Source: Cytophagales bacterium (lineage in GTDB: Bacteria > Bacteroidota > Bacteroidia > Cytophagales > Spirosomataceae). From it: a stretch of DNA of 34,269 bases. Each line of letters starts with the position of its first letter. Position 1 is the stretch's first letter. A program made the position numbers and the translations under genes. Positions 16,379 to 24,848 of the stretch are shown here, piece after piece. The notes beneath the pieces were generated by a model that saw only the letters and a list, made by a program, of their open reading frames with translations, was not told the origin of the DNA and made no database searches. The DNA lies in NCBI GenBank assembly GCA_013298025.1, contig JAAFJE010000036.1, positions 1 to 34,269 of the forward strand, read 5' to 3'.

Positions 16379-16470
16379 AGTGAATTAGTGAATTGTGAAT
16401 TAAGTTTTTAATTTTCAATTACTTATCATTTGTTTTGACTGAAAATAATTCACAACTCACTCATTCACAA
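16379..16470. repeat. intergenic short repeat, inverted pair (GTGAATTGTGAATTA family)
   Basis: Between sufS and sufE the sequence runs AGTGAATTAGTGAATTGTG and then, about 50 bases on, TTCACAACTCACTCATTCAC in the opposite sense. The same motifs recur at 22205-22478, 23949-23962 and 25092-25171, always between genes. Confidence 0.65.
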
Positions 16471-16484
16471 TGCGGCATTAGTAC

Positions 16485-17717
16485 CTAGCTCAACATTTTC
16501 TTTACACGCTGTAAACCAGCCACGAGGCGGTCAATTTCTTCGAGTGTATTGTACATAGCAAACGACGCACGAGAAGTACCCAACAGTCCAAAACGCTTCA
16601 TCAATGGCTGCGTACAATGATGCCCAGTTCTTACAGCAATGCCTTGGTTGTCGAGCAATACGCCAATATCTTGGTGATGTATTCCTTCGATAACAAAGCT
16701 TACTACCGATACTTTCTGAGCTGCTTGTCCTACAATACGCAAGCCTTCGATAGTCGAAAGTTGGGCTGTAGCATATTGTAAAAGCTCGTCTTCGTAAGCC
16801 GCAATACGCTCACGACCAATATTTTGCGTATATTCTAAAGCAGTTTTCATCGCAACAACATCGGCGATGTTAGGCGTACCTGCTTCAAATTTATAGGGAA
16901 GGTCGTTGTAGGTAGTTTTTTCAAAACTCACCTCTTTAATCATTTCTCCTCCACCCATATAAGGCGGCATGGCTTCGAGCAAGGCTTTTTTGCCATACAA
17001 TGCTCCAATACCTGTAGGCCCGTATAATTTATGTGCCGAGAACACATAAAAATCGACATCTAAAGCCTGCACGTCGATGTTTAGGTGCGAAGTTGCCTGT
17101 GCACCATCTATCAATACTTTTGCCCCAACGCCATGAGCCAAACGAATGATTTCGGCAACAGGGTTAATAGTGCCAAGCGAGTTGGATACATGATTGACCG
17201 ACACCAATTTTACTTTTTCCGAAAGCAATTGCTGATATGCTTCAAGGTCGAGTTCGCCGAGGTCATTGACAGGAATCACTTTTAAGATACATCCCTTTTC
17301 TTCGCAAAGCATTTGCCAAGGCACAATATTAGAGTGGTGTTCGAGTCCAGAAATAATGATTTCGTCGCCAGCCTGAATAAATTTACGCCCGAAGGTACTT
17401 GCCACCAAGTTGATACCCTGCGTTGTGCCCGACGTAAAAATGATTTCTTCGATAGAAGACGCACCCAAGAATGCTCTGATAGCCTCACGAGAAGCCTCAA
17501 AGTCACGGGTAGCCCTTTCGGCAAGCGTATGGATACCTCGGTGAATATTGGCGTTGTCGTGCTGATAATAGTGCGTAATTACGTCTATTACTTGTTGGGG
17601 CTTTTGGGTGGTAGCAGCGTTGTCGAAATAAACCAGTTTTCGGCCATTGATTTCTTGGTCGAGAATCGGGAAATCTGCCCGTATTTTCTGTATATCTAAT
17701 GTGTCTGTAAGTATCAT
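16485..17717 (-). CDS. sufS: cysteine desulfurase SufS
   Basis: A 410-residue PLP-dependent class V aminotransferase-fold enzyme. The PLP lysine is Lys230 in VFSAHKLYGPTG. The persulfide cysteine is Cys368 in RTGHHCTQPLM, the short-loop arrangement of SufS rather than IscS. The N-terminal FDNAATTQKP and GLEHHSNIVPW are also as in the family. It releases sulfur from cysteine and hands it to SufE, whose gene follows. It lies eight bases after the GNAT gene. Full length, no defects. Confidence 0.97.
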   Translation of the reverse strand: MILTDTLDIQKIRADFPILDQEINGRKLVYFDNAATTQKPQQVIDVITHYYQHDNANIHRGIHTLAERATRDFEASREAIRAFLGASSIEEIIFTSGTTQGINLVASTFGRKFIQAGDEIIISGLEHHSNIVPWQMLCEEKGCILKVIPVNDLGELDLEAYQQLLSEKVKLVSVNHVSNSLGTINPVAEIIRLAHGVGAKVLIDGAQATSHLNIDVQALDVDFYVFSAHKLYGPTGIGALYGKKALLEAMPPYMGGGEMIKEVSFEKTTYNDLPYKFEAGTPNIADVVAMKTALEYTQNIGRERIAAYEDELLQYATAQLSTIEGLRIVGQAAQKVSVVSFVIEGIHHQDIGVLLDNQGIAVRTGHHCTQPLMKRFGLLGTSRASFAMYNTLEEIDRLVAGLQRVKKMLS

Positions 17718-17725
17718 AGCCGTGC

Positions 17726-18157
17726 TTACTTTTGCGGAAAATCTAAAATAAAATGGTGACTGGCAATCCTGAATCTTTTTTGTAAATACAAGCGATGTGC
17801 CTCATACCGATGGTGTCCTGAATCGAGATGGACGGCTTGGCAACCCTCTTTTTGTGCTAAATCAATGACAAAATCGAGCAAGGCACTGGCTCTTCCTTTG
17901 CCTCTGGCGGCTGGTAGGGTTGATAAATCGTCGATATAAATGATTTTACCCGTGTAAAACATGGTCATGGTTCTGAACCCCACAACGGCATACACTTCGC
18001 CCGAAGGTTCTTGCACAAAGGCCATTCTATAGCTTTCGGGCCGCATTTGGGCAAAAAGAGCTTCACAAGAAGCCAGCGTCAAATGCGGCCGAAGGGCTTG
18101 GATTGCCTCAAAACACAAGGCAAGGTCTGTGGTTGATTCAACCAACTTGATTTGCAT
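17726..18157 (-). CDS. GNAT-family N-acetyltransferase within the suf operon
   Basis: A 143-residue GNAT protein. The acetyl-CoA loop ARGKGRA (84-90) follows the strand IIYIDDLSTLP. The later segment AVHLDSGHHRYEAHRLYLQKRF is the usual GNAT motif B region. The substrate cannot be read. It is placed seven bases after sufD and eight bases before sufS, so it is translated from the same transcript. It may be a hitchhiker or may modify an amine linked to stress or Fe-S physiology; the sequence does not decide. Confidence 0.88.
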   Translation of the reverse strand: MQIKLVESTTDLALCFEAIQALRPHLTLASCEALFAQMRPESYRMAFVQEPSGEVYAVVGFRTMTMFYTGKIIYIDDLSTLPAARGKGRASALLDFVIDLAQKEGCQAVHLDSGHHRYEAHRLYLQKRFRIASHHFILDFPQK

Positions 18158-18164
18158 GGTGCAA

Positions 18165-19484
18165 TTAGGCTTGGTATATTTTTTCGATAATCAATCCTTC
18201 CAAATATTCTTTGATAGAAGGAATACGCATTTTATCAATTACTTCTTGTGCAAACGCCAACATCAATAAGGCTTTGGCAGCGTCTTTAGAAATCCCTCTA
18301 GCCTGCATATAAAACAAGGCATCGTGGTTGAGTTGCCCTGTAGTAGTACCATGCGAACATTTCACGTCGTCGGCCCAAATCTCTAATTGAGGCTTGGTAT
18401 TCATGCTTGCTTCGTCCGATACCAATACATTTTTGCACGACTGAAAGGCATTTGTTTTTTGGGCATCTTGTCGAACAAAAATTTTACCATTGAAAACACC
18501 CGTTGATTTATCTTTCAAAATACCTTTGTACAATTCGTTTGAATTGGCATTGGGTTTGGCGTGGTCAACGGCAGTATGGTTGTCGATATGCTGTTTGGCA
18601 TTAGGAATATACAAACCAAACATATTGGCTTCGGCAAACTCGCCATCAATTTTGATTTGTAAGTTGTTGCGAACAAAGCCACCGTTGGCCGTAACCGTAT
18701 TGGCTGTAAATACCGAGCGACCTTCTTGGTAAACGGCAGTGCTACCGATATGATAGGCTTGGTCTGATTCGTTTTGTACTTTGTAATAATCTACGTTGGC
18801 TTCTTCGGCTACATAAATTTCTGTCACGGCATTGGTAAAAGTGCTGTGTTCGCCTATCGAGCGATACGCTTCGGCAATTTGAACTTCGGCTCTTTTTTCA
18901 ACCACAATCAAATTGCGGGGCTGTGCCGCTACATTGGCTTGGCGAGCATCGGTAATAAAGCGTAAAATGATAGGTTTTTCTACCACTTTTTTCGCTGGAA
19001 CATAAATAAATACACCGTCAAACGAAAACGCTGTATTGAGTGCCGTGAAGGCATTTTCGTGTTGGTCGGTATATTGGTTAAAGTGTTTTTCAACCACCGC
19101 AGGATATTGCTTGATAGCCTCGGCAAGGGGCAAAAGCACCAATTCACTGGCAGGACTAACAATGCTTGAAAGGGCTTCGTTGTACACGCCATTGATAAAA
19201 TACAAAATATTGCCTTCTAAATTTGGAATCGACAATTGGGCTAAATCTTCGGCTGTAAGCGAAGAATCTGCTTGAAATTCATACGTTTGGTTAACCAGTC
19301 CACGCACGTTAGAATATTTCCATTCTTCGTGTTTGGTGGTAGGGAATCCTAATTGATTGAAGGTTTGCAACGCTTTTTGGCGAGTAACATGGATAGCACT
19401 TTTGGCAGCCCCATTGAGTTTGCCTTCGGCAAGCTGAAAATCGGCAATCAGTTGCGCCTTCAAATCTTGTTTATCAGTAGTCAT
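18165..19484 (-). CDS. sufD: Fe-S cluster assembly protein SufD
   Basis: A 439-residue SufB/SufD-family protein with the beta-helix core. The N-terminal segment KHEEWKYSNVRGL (51-63) is typical of SufD. The C-terminal KCSHGTTTGQLNHDALFYMQARGI is the family's conserved end and includes the Cys and His involved in the scaffold. It forms the SufBCD scaffold complex with SufC (encoded upstream, 43 bases between the genes) and SufB. No sufB is found in the window, which is unusual because sufB normally precedes sufC. Confidence 0.95.
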   Translation of the reverse strand: MTTDKQDLKAQLIADFQLAEGKLNGAAKSAIHVTRQKALQTFNQLGFPTTKHEEWKYSNVRGLVNQTYEFQADSSLTAEDLAQLSIPNLEGNILYFINGVYNEALSSIVSPASELVLLPLAEAIKQYPAVVEKHFNQYTDQHENAFTALNTAFSFDGVFIYVPAKKVVEKPIILRFITDARQANVAAQPRNLIVVEKRAEVQIAEAYRSIGEHSTFTNAVTEIYVAEEANVDYYKVQNESDQAYHIGSTAVYQEGRSVFTANTVTANGGFVRNNLQIKIDGEFAEANMFGLYIPNAKQHIDNHTAVDHAKPNANSNELYKGILKDKSTGVFNGKIFVRQDAQKTNAFQSCKNVLVSDEASMNTKPQLEIWADDVKCSHGTTTGQLNHDALFYMQARGISKDAAKALLMLAFAQEVIDKMRIPSIKEYLEGLIIEKIYQA

Positions 19485-19527
19485 TTTGTCAAAATAGTTT
19501 GATGTTGGAAACAGACTAGCTTATCCA

Positions 19528-20298
19528 CTAAGCAATTGAATTTTCTTGGGCATCCACTTCTGCCTTAATCCAATCGTATCCTCTTTCTTCGAGTTCTAAA
19601 GCCAATTCTTTCGTACCCGATTTCACGATACGTCCTTTGTAAAGTACGTGTACGTAATCTGGCACGATGTAGTCCAACAATCGTTGGTAGTGTGTTACAA
19701 CGATAGTAGCGTTTTCTGACGATTTAAGTTTGTTTACACCTTCGGCTACAATACGAAGGGCATCGATGTCTAGTCCTGAATCTGTTTCATCCAAAATAGC
19801 CAATTTGGGTTCTAAAACTGCCATTTGGAAAATCTCATTGCGTTTTTTCTCTCCGCCCGAAAAGCCTTCGTTCAAGGCACGGTTGAGCAGCGATTGGTCA
19901 ATATTTACATAAGCCATTTTTTGCTTAAACATCTTCAAGAACTGCACCGCATCCATAGGCTCTTCGCCACGATACTTGCGAATTTCGTTGACAGCCGTTT
20001 TCAAAAAGTTGGTTGTCGAAACGCCCGGAATCTCTACAGGGTATTGAAATGCCAAGAAAATACCTTCTGCGGCACGCTCTTCGGGGGCAAGGTCTAATAA
20101 GTCTTTGCCTTCAAAGTCAACAGAGCCACCTGTTACTTCGTAATCTTCACGACCAGCCAATACCGAAGCAAGGGTACTTTTGCCCGAGCCGTTGGGACCC
20201 ATAATGGCGTGTACTTCACCTGCTTTTATTTCTAAATTGATTCCCTTCAGGATTTCCTTTTCCCCAATTTTGGCTTGTAAGTTATTGATTGTTAACAT
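19528..20298 (-). CDS. sufC: Fe-S cluster assembly ATPase SufC
   Basis: A 256-residue ABC ATPase. Walker A is GPNGSGKST (34-42), the signature is FSGGEKKR and Walker B is [12 protein letters not shown], all with SufC-specific neighbours such as [17 protein letters not shown] chose [12 protein letters not shown] at 20298 because the frame's extra 11 codons upstream have no family match. It supplies ATP hydrolysis to the SufBCD scaffold. It is the first gene of this minus-strand cluster; the 684 bases upstream contain no sufB. Confidence 0.97.
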   Translation of the reverse strand: MLTINNLQAKIGEKEILKGINLEIKAGEVHAIMGPNGSGKSTLASVLAGREDYEVTGGSVDFEGKDLLDLAPEERAAEGIFLAFQYPVEIPGVSTTNFLKTAVNEIRKYRGEEPMDAVQFLKMFKQKMAYVNIDQSLLNRALNEGFSGGEKKRNEIFQMAVLEPKLAILDETDSGLDIDALRIVAEGVNKLKSSENATIVVTHYQRLLDYIVPDYVHVLYKGRIVKSGTKELALELEERGYDWIKAEVDAQENSIA

Positions 20299-20982
20299 TG
20301 TCTTTGTAATGAAATTTGAGCTTTTGTACAATTTGCTTTCAGTAAAATGGTACTTTGTTGACGTTTTTAAAAAAGTGCATTATAGCCTAACATACTACTG
20401 AAAGAACTGAATGCTAGAAATATGCCACAAAATTACTTATTGCATGAATCAAATACTATACTTTATTTAGAATAACTCTAAACAGTTAAAAAAAGTTTAC
20501 ATAAAAAAAGTTTTTTTAACAATAAATAGACTTTTTCATATAAAAAATAGCAGTTTCATGATGGCTTATAGAAAAAAATAATTACCTATAGAAAACCCGT
20601 ATAATGAAAACTTTCGTAATTTTAGCACGGCCGAATAAAGTGCTAAATTCATACAACTACAGCCAATGCTTGATAACTTGTAGTTATAACCCATTATCTG
20701 CAATTAAATAGAGAATTGGCGAATTGATAAAAAATACATCTTACATCTAAGGTAATCTTTGTATGTTTATATTTCCTTATAAGCTAACAAACATAAATTT
20801 CAACCACTAACAAATTGCTATATTTAAAAGTTATAATGCTATGATAAATCAACTTGTTTATTTGAATCCCAACCAAAACGTAACAATTATCCTGTAATCT
20901 TGTAGTGTGTGCGGCAACCTTTTACGCTGTAGCATTACTTTATATCCTTTACTTATATTAAAACTTGGTCACTAATTTAAAA
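20299..20982. other. long divergent spacer without a gene
   Basis: This AT-rich stretch separates divergent sufC and the glucosaminidase gene and must contain both promoters. One TAATTTTG box on the minus strand (20428-20435) fits the Bacteroidota -7 consensus, about 130 bases before sufC. I see no open frame with protein-like composition, no sufB remnant and no clear structured RNA. Confidence 0.55.
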
Positions 20983-22194
20983 ATGAATGCAAAGAACCAT
21001 TATTCCGTATTTTCGTCAATTTTATGCTTTATCATTTGTATCTCCTGTATTACGCTAACAAGCAAAGCCGATAATAGCGATGCTTCTTCTGGGCTTTCGG
21101 TGTTTTATCCTCGTATGGCATATACGGGGCAAGAGGTGATTTTTTCGTTTACCACCAAAAAAGACATCCGCCGTATTCAGGTGTTTGTCAATGGCAGCCG
21201 TCTTGGGAGCGTCAATGTAGAAAATCAAAAAGCGATGTTTCGCTTTAAATTTGCTTATGCGAGCATCAAAAAATTGACTTTTGTAGGCTTAAATGCCCAA
21301 AAAGAATCGTTTGGCTTATCGGGCGAAATTACGATTAACAACAAAAACTTTGTCAATTTGGTACACAACAACAAAATTCCTACAGAATTATTAGAGCTCG
21401 TCAACGATAAAGACGATAAGCCCAAAGAAGAAAAAAGCAAGGAAGAGCTAGAACCTGCCAAGGATGAAAATAACGACAAATCTATTTTTGTCGCCGATGC
21501 CAATACGCCCGTAGGCAACAAGAATGCGTCGAAATACTATTTCCCCCCGACGCCCGACGAAGACCCCGTCAATGGTCTTAACCAAAACGTGTATGCTACC
21601 GCCGTAGGACATCCCAGCAGCAGTGAAATCAATACATTCATGAAAGAAATGGAGCCAACTGTGCTGAGGTTTGCTCGTAAATACAACCTGCCTGCCAGTG
21701 TGATTATAGCAATGGCTATCCTCGAAAGTGGCTACGGCTATAGCCGAACTGCCATTTTTGCTAATAATTTTTTCGGTATCAAACAATGGAAAAAAGGCAG
21801 TGATGCCTATCAACTCAAAGGGCAACCCAACGAAGATAAAGGCTACCTGAAAATCATGAAAAAGACTACTACGGGGCAGTTTATTTACGAAGAAAATGTA
21901 CGCAAAGATAATTGGTATAAAAAGTTTGCTTCTAAGGAAGAATGTATCAAATTTTTAGTAGAAGAAGTATTTTTACACAAAACAGGGCAATGGAAACGTG
22001 ACTACTCGAATGTAGTGCGAAATTATCAGCGACAAATCCAAAGTGGTGTTTCAAAATCTAATGCCGCCTACGACTTTGCTTTCATGCTCGGCGAGCGTGG
22101 CTATAACCATTTGGGCGGTAAATATTACGCCACTAAAACCATGAAAATCATCGAAAAATACAACTTACTCCAACTAGACCAAGGAAGGCTTTGA
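20983..22194 (+). CDS. secreted glucosaminidase-domain peptidoglycan hydrolase
   Basis: A 403-residue protein starting at the ATG at 20983 (a TTG lies six codons upstream). It has a hydrophobic export signal up to about SKA, then a beta-rich domain with FVNGSRLGSVNV, then a charged Lys/Glu linker (about 140-170). The C-terminal glucosaminidase (FlgJ/GH73-like) domain contains PASVIIAMAILESGYGYS, with the probable catalytic Glu, and NNFFGIKQW. It should cut the glycan strands of peptidoglycan. No LysM repeats are visible. It stands alone and its stop is followed by a tandem repeat array. Confidence 0.88.
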   Translation: MNAKNHYSVFSSILCFIICISCITLTSKADNSDASSGLSVFYPRMAYTGQEVIFSFTTKKDIRRIQVFVNGSRLGSVNVENQKAMFRFKFAYASIKKLTFVGLNAQKESFGLSGEITINNKNFVNLVHNNKIPTELLELVNDKDDKPKEEKSKEELEPAKDENNDKSIFVADANTPVGNKNASKYYFPPTPDEDPVNGLNQNVYATAVGHPSSSEINTFMKEMEPTVLRFARKYNLPASVIIAMAILESGYGYSRTAIFANNFFGIKQWKKGSDAYQLKGQPNEDKGYLKIMKKTTTGQFIYEENVRKDNWYKKFASKEECIKFLVEEVFLHKTGQWKRDYSNVVRNYQRQIQSGVSKSNAAYDFAFMLGERGYNHLGGKYYATKTMKIIEKYNLLQLDQGRL

Positions 22195-22204
22195 TCCATT
22201 GCAT

Positions 22205-22333
22205 GAGTTAGTGAATTGTGAATGATTGAGTTAGTGAATTGTGAATGATTGAGTTAGTGAATTGTGAATGATTGAGTTAGTGAATTGTGAATGATTGAGT
22301 TAGTGAATTGTGAATGATTGAGTTAGTGAATTA
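22205..22333. repeat. tandem array of a 23-base unit (five copies plus a partial sixth)
   Basis: The unit starts GAGTTAGTGAATTGTG and ends AATGATT. Copies begin at 22205, 22228, 22251, 22274 and 22297, with a partial copy from 22320. Copies are identical. The unit's first ten bases GAGTTAGTGA are the reverse complement of TCACTAACTC in the second array. Confidence 0.95.
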
Positions 22334-22384
22334 TTTATGATAAAAATATGCAAATATTGGAACTCATATATCTGTGATTCTGTC

Positions 22385-22478
22385 ACTCACTAACTCACTA
22401 ACTCACTAACTCACTAACTCACTAACTCACTAACTCACTAACTCACTAACTCACTAACTCACTAACTCACTAACTCAC
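22385..22478. repeat. tandem array of an 8-base unit (ACTCACTA, 11 copies plus partial)
   Basis: Eleven perfect ACTCACTA units occupy 22385-22472, followed by ACTCAC. The array lies between the converging glucosaminidase and MaoC genes and is complementary in part to the preceding 23-base array, so a transcript through both could fold into a long variable hairpin. Confidence 0.95.
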
Positions 22479-22484
22479 AACTAA

Positions 22485-22889
22485 TTAAAACTCTTCCTTA
22501 TTCATAATCGTAGCTACGCCTTCGGTTGTTTTTTTGCCTGTAGCTACGTCGATGATTTCACATTTGATTTCGGCTACGTGTTTGTTGGGGTCTATGCTGA
22601 TAACCGTAAATACGCCTTCATATTCGGTGTCCACAAACATCGGTCTTTTGTATTCTGATACTTGTTTCAAATACACACTTCCAAAGCCCGGAAATTCTGT
22701 TCCCATTACTTTTGAAAAAATACTCGATGCCAACGCTCCATGAATAATTGGGCGTTTGAAGGGCGTGGTGGCAGCAAAAGCGGGGTCTAAATGCAAAGGG
22801 TTGTTGTCGCCAGATACTTGGGCGAATAAAATCACGTCGTCTTGTGTAAAAGAAAAACGATGACGATGTACGGTATGAAGAGCAATCAT
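22485..22889 (-). CDS. MaoC-family hot-dog hydratase
   Basis: A 134-residue single hot-dog domain. The hydratase motif is visible as SGDNNPLHLDPAFA (26-39), with Asp28 and His33 as the catalytic pair, and RPIIHGALASSI (46-57). It resembles (R)-specific enoyl-CoA hydratases of the PhaJ/MaoC type, which act on short acyl-CoA; the precise substrate is not shown. It has a well-placed promoter of its own and is monocistronic. Confidence 0.9.
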   Translation of the reverse strand: MIALHTVHRHRFSFTQDDVILFAQVSGDNNPLHLDPAFAATTPFKRPIIHGALASSIFSKVMGTEFPGFGSVYLKQVSEYKRPMFVDTEYEGVFTVISIDPNKHVAEIKCEIIDVATGKKTTEGVATIMNKEEF

Positions 22890-22914
22890 AAAAACGATAT
22901 AAAAGTTTGAACGG

Positions 22915-22947
22915 CAAAGATACTTGCCTTGGGCTAGTATGCCAAAA
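22915..22947 (-). promoter_or_regulatory. Bacteroidota-type promoter of the MaoC gene
   Basis: On the minus strand TTTTG (22947-22943) and TATCTTTG (22922-22915) match the -33 and -7 consensus (TTTG and TAnnTTTG) with 20 bases between them, about 25 bases before the ATG. Confidence 0.7.
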
Positions 22948-23024
22948 CTAAAATAGGGTTTATCGGGATATACTTTTCAGTAAAATTGACGAGCTTGGGG
23001 CTTTTATCAAAAACTTATCGAACT

Positions 23025-23936
23025 ATGACAACCATCAACCGCCGTGATTTCTTGGCACAAGTAGGGCTTGCCAGTGCCGCTACGCTTTTTTCTACGGATT
23101 TATTTGCCAAAAAACAATCCATCTCTTTTGCTTATTCTGCTATTACTTGGGGCGGAAAAGACCTCGATGCCATCAAGCAAATTGCTTCTTTGGGCTTTAA
23201 AGGCATTCAGTTGAGGGCCAATGCCTACGATGCGTATAAGACCAAGGTACAAGAATTGAAAGGCGTTTTAGCAGAAAATAATTTGTCGTTGGCTATGTTT
23301 TCGAGTGGCAATGTCGAAGTGGACCCAGCACGTGTGCCAAGCAATATCGACTACCACGTGGCCCATGCCAGTTTTGTGAAAGCTTTGGGAGGAAACGCCA
23401 TTCAGTTGACCAACAGTTTGCGTAAAAACAACCAAATTCCCACGACCGACGAACTAAAAGCGTTGGCAAAAGTGATGAATCAAATTGGTGAGCAAACCGC
23501 CGATTTGGGCATTCAAGCGGCTTATCACAACCACATGCACCAGTGGGGCGAAACCCCCGAAGAGGTGGATGTGTTGTTGCAAGAAACCAATCCAAAGTAT
23601 GTACAATTATTGCTCGATGTAGCCCATTATCACCAAGGCGGAGGCAATCCAGCCAAGGCCATTGAGCAGTACAAAGACCGCCTTTTTGCCTTGCATATCA
23701 AAGATGTAAAGTCGCCATTGCCCGACAAGCCCAACGACCCCAAGGCTTATAAATTTGTAGAGATTGGTCAAGGGAAAGTCGATTTTCCTGCTATTTTTAA
23801 GGCATTACAAAAAGTGAAGTTTCATCAATGGGCTGTGGTTGAACTAGACGGCGTTCCCGAACCCAACCGCACAGCCCTAGAGTCGGCTACGATGAGTAAG
23901 CAATACATGACAGAAGTGCTGAAGCTGAAAATATAG
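23025..23936 (+). CDS. sugar phosphate isomerase/epimerase-family TIM-barrel protein, exported
   Basis: A 303-residue protein of the xylose-isomerase-like AP-endonuclease family 2 fold. The N-terminus MTTINRRDFLAQVGLASAAT carries a twin-arginine-like signal (NRRDFL), so it probably folds in the cytoplasm and acts in the periplasm. Barrel strands are seen at FKGIQLRANAY, IQAAYHNHMHQWG, VQLLLDVAHYHQGG and LFALHIKDVKS, which hold the usual metal-binding His/Glu/Asp. The frame's extra 13 upstream codons lack a signal and are rejected. Substrate unknown; many Bacteroidota relatives act on plant or bacterial sugars. Monocistronic, with a strong hairpin downstream. Confidence 0.88.
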   Translation: MTTINRRDFLAQVGLASAATLFSTDLFAKKQSISFAYSAITWGGKDLDAIKQIASLGFKGIQLRANAYDAYKTKVQELKGVLAENNLSLAMFSSGNVEVDPARVPSNIDYHVAHASFVKALGGNAIQLTNSLRKNNQIPTTDELKALAKVMNQIGEQTADLGIQAAYHNHMHQWGETPEEVDVLLQETNPKYVQLLLDVAHYHQGGGNPAKAIEQYKDRLFALHIKDVKSPLPDKPNDPKAYKFVEIGQGKVDFPAIFKALQKVKFHQWAVVELDGVPEPNRTALESATMSKQYMTEVLKLKI

Positions 23937-23948
23937 GCGGTGATAATG

Positions 23949-23962
23949 CTGAATTGTGAATT
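23949..23962 (+). repeat. single copy of the GTGAATTGTGAATTA-type intergenic repeat
   Basis: GCTGAATTGTGAATTAC just after the isomerase stop shares the core TGAATTGTGAAT with the arrays at 22205 and the repeat at 16379. Confidence 0.45.
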
Positions 23963-24016
23963 ACAACTGTACGAAAGATTTTATTTTGTTAAAAAGCGTT
24001 TTTATCATTAGCATTT

Positions 24017-24065
24017 TTCCAGTAGTGGCAACCCTTGCGGTTGCCACTACTGGAATTTTTATTTT
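24017..24065 (+). terminator. strong intrinsic terminator after the isomerase-like gene
   Basis: TTCCAGTAGTGGCAACC (24017-24033) and GGTTGCCACTACTGGAA (24039-24055) form a perfect 17-bp stem with a five-base loop (CTTGC), followed by TTTTTATTTT. The stem is richer in G and C than its surroundings. Confidence 0.85.
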
Positions 24066-24161
24066 AAAGACAAAGTTAAACTTTCGTGCAATATTCATTG
24101 TTATTGCTCAATCGAATGCTAAAATTCAAATTTTAAATTAGACTTGGTTATTTTTTGAATT

Positions 24162-24848
24162 TCAATTGTTTTTTATTATTTGTTTAATTTTTCCAGTTAC
24201 ATTGTTTACAATAACCTTTCCGTATTTCTGATATAATGTACCTGTCGAATCTTTTGTAAAACAAACATTTGTGCCTTCTATTGATATTGAATCAAAAAAA
24301 TCAAACTTAGTCGATTCGTATAGGTTGTCATGTTTCCATATATATTTACCATTATTGAGATTCAACTTTCCAACAAAACCAATAGTTGCCATGTATGTAA
24401 TTGAATCTATGACGATTGGGCTTTTCAGATTGAATCCTCCGATTTTATTCCTCCACTCCATTTTTAGTGTTTTCCTATTGTAACATTCAATGAAGCTTGC
24501 ACCTCCATCATAATCAGTATCGACATAATAGATAATCAAATTATCCTTGTAGTGAAGAAAATATGCAGTTGAAATAATCAATTTTGTTTTTAAGTGAAAA
24601 GTCTTTGTTTTGTTCGTCTTTATTTCCAAAACAGCTATCTTTCCATTAGGATATAATGTGTACTGTATATCTCCAATAATGCTTTTTACGGTATCTTCCT
24701 CAGTAATCTCATTTGTCATTGCTTTTACACAAATTGGTTTCTGTATCCGCCGGTCTTGTCTTTGAACAATAGCATTTCCCTTTATTTGTGCTATATTCTT
24801 ATTTATATAAATTAGAAAAAAAATCGAAACTATCAAAAATCGTGTCAT
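24162..24848 (-). CDS. hypothetical secreted protein with PQQ-like beta-propeller repeats
   Basis: A 228-residue protein starting MTRFLIVSIFFLIYINKNIAQ, a signal peptide; 16 extra upstream codons lack one. The segment GKLNLNNGKYIWKHDNLY and the related NRKTLKMEWRNKIGGF look like blades of a PQQ-like/BamB-type propeller, with the usual G-x-x-x-W pattern. The propeller would be incomplete at this length. The function is unknown. Base use is AT-rich compared with flanking housekeeping genes, and the gene stands alone, so it may be an accessory gene. Confidence 0.72.
   Translation of the reverse strand: MTRFLIVSIFFLIYINKNIAQIKGNAIVQRQDRRIQKPICVKAMTNEITEEDTVKSIIGDIQYTLYPNGKIAVLEIKTNKTKTFHLKTKLIISTAYFLHYKDNLIIYYVDTDYDGGASFIECYNRKTLKMEWRNKIGGFNLKSPIVIDSITYMATIGFVGKLNLNNGKYIWKHDNLYESTKFDFFDSISIEGTNVCFTKDSTGTLYQKYGKVIVNNVTGKIKQIIKNN

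Noticed and set aside
22205-22478. Possible CRISPR array
   Set aside because: The repeats are directly adjacent with no unique spacers, have 8- and 23-base units, and there are no cas genes nearby.
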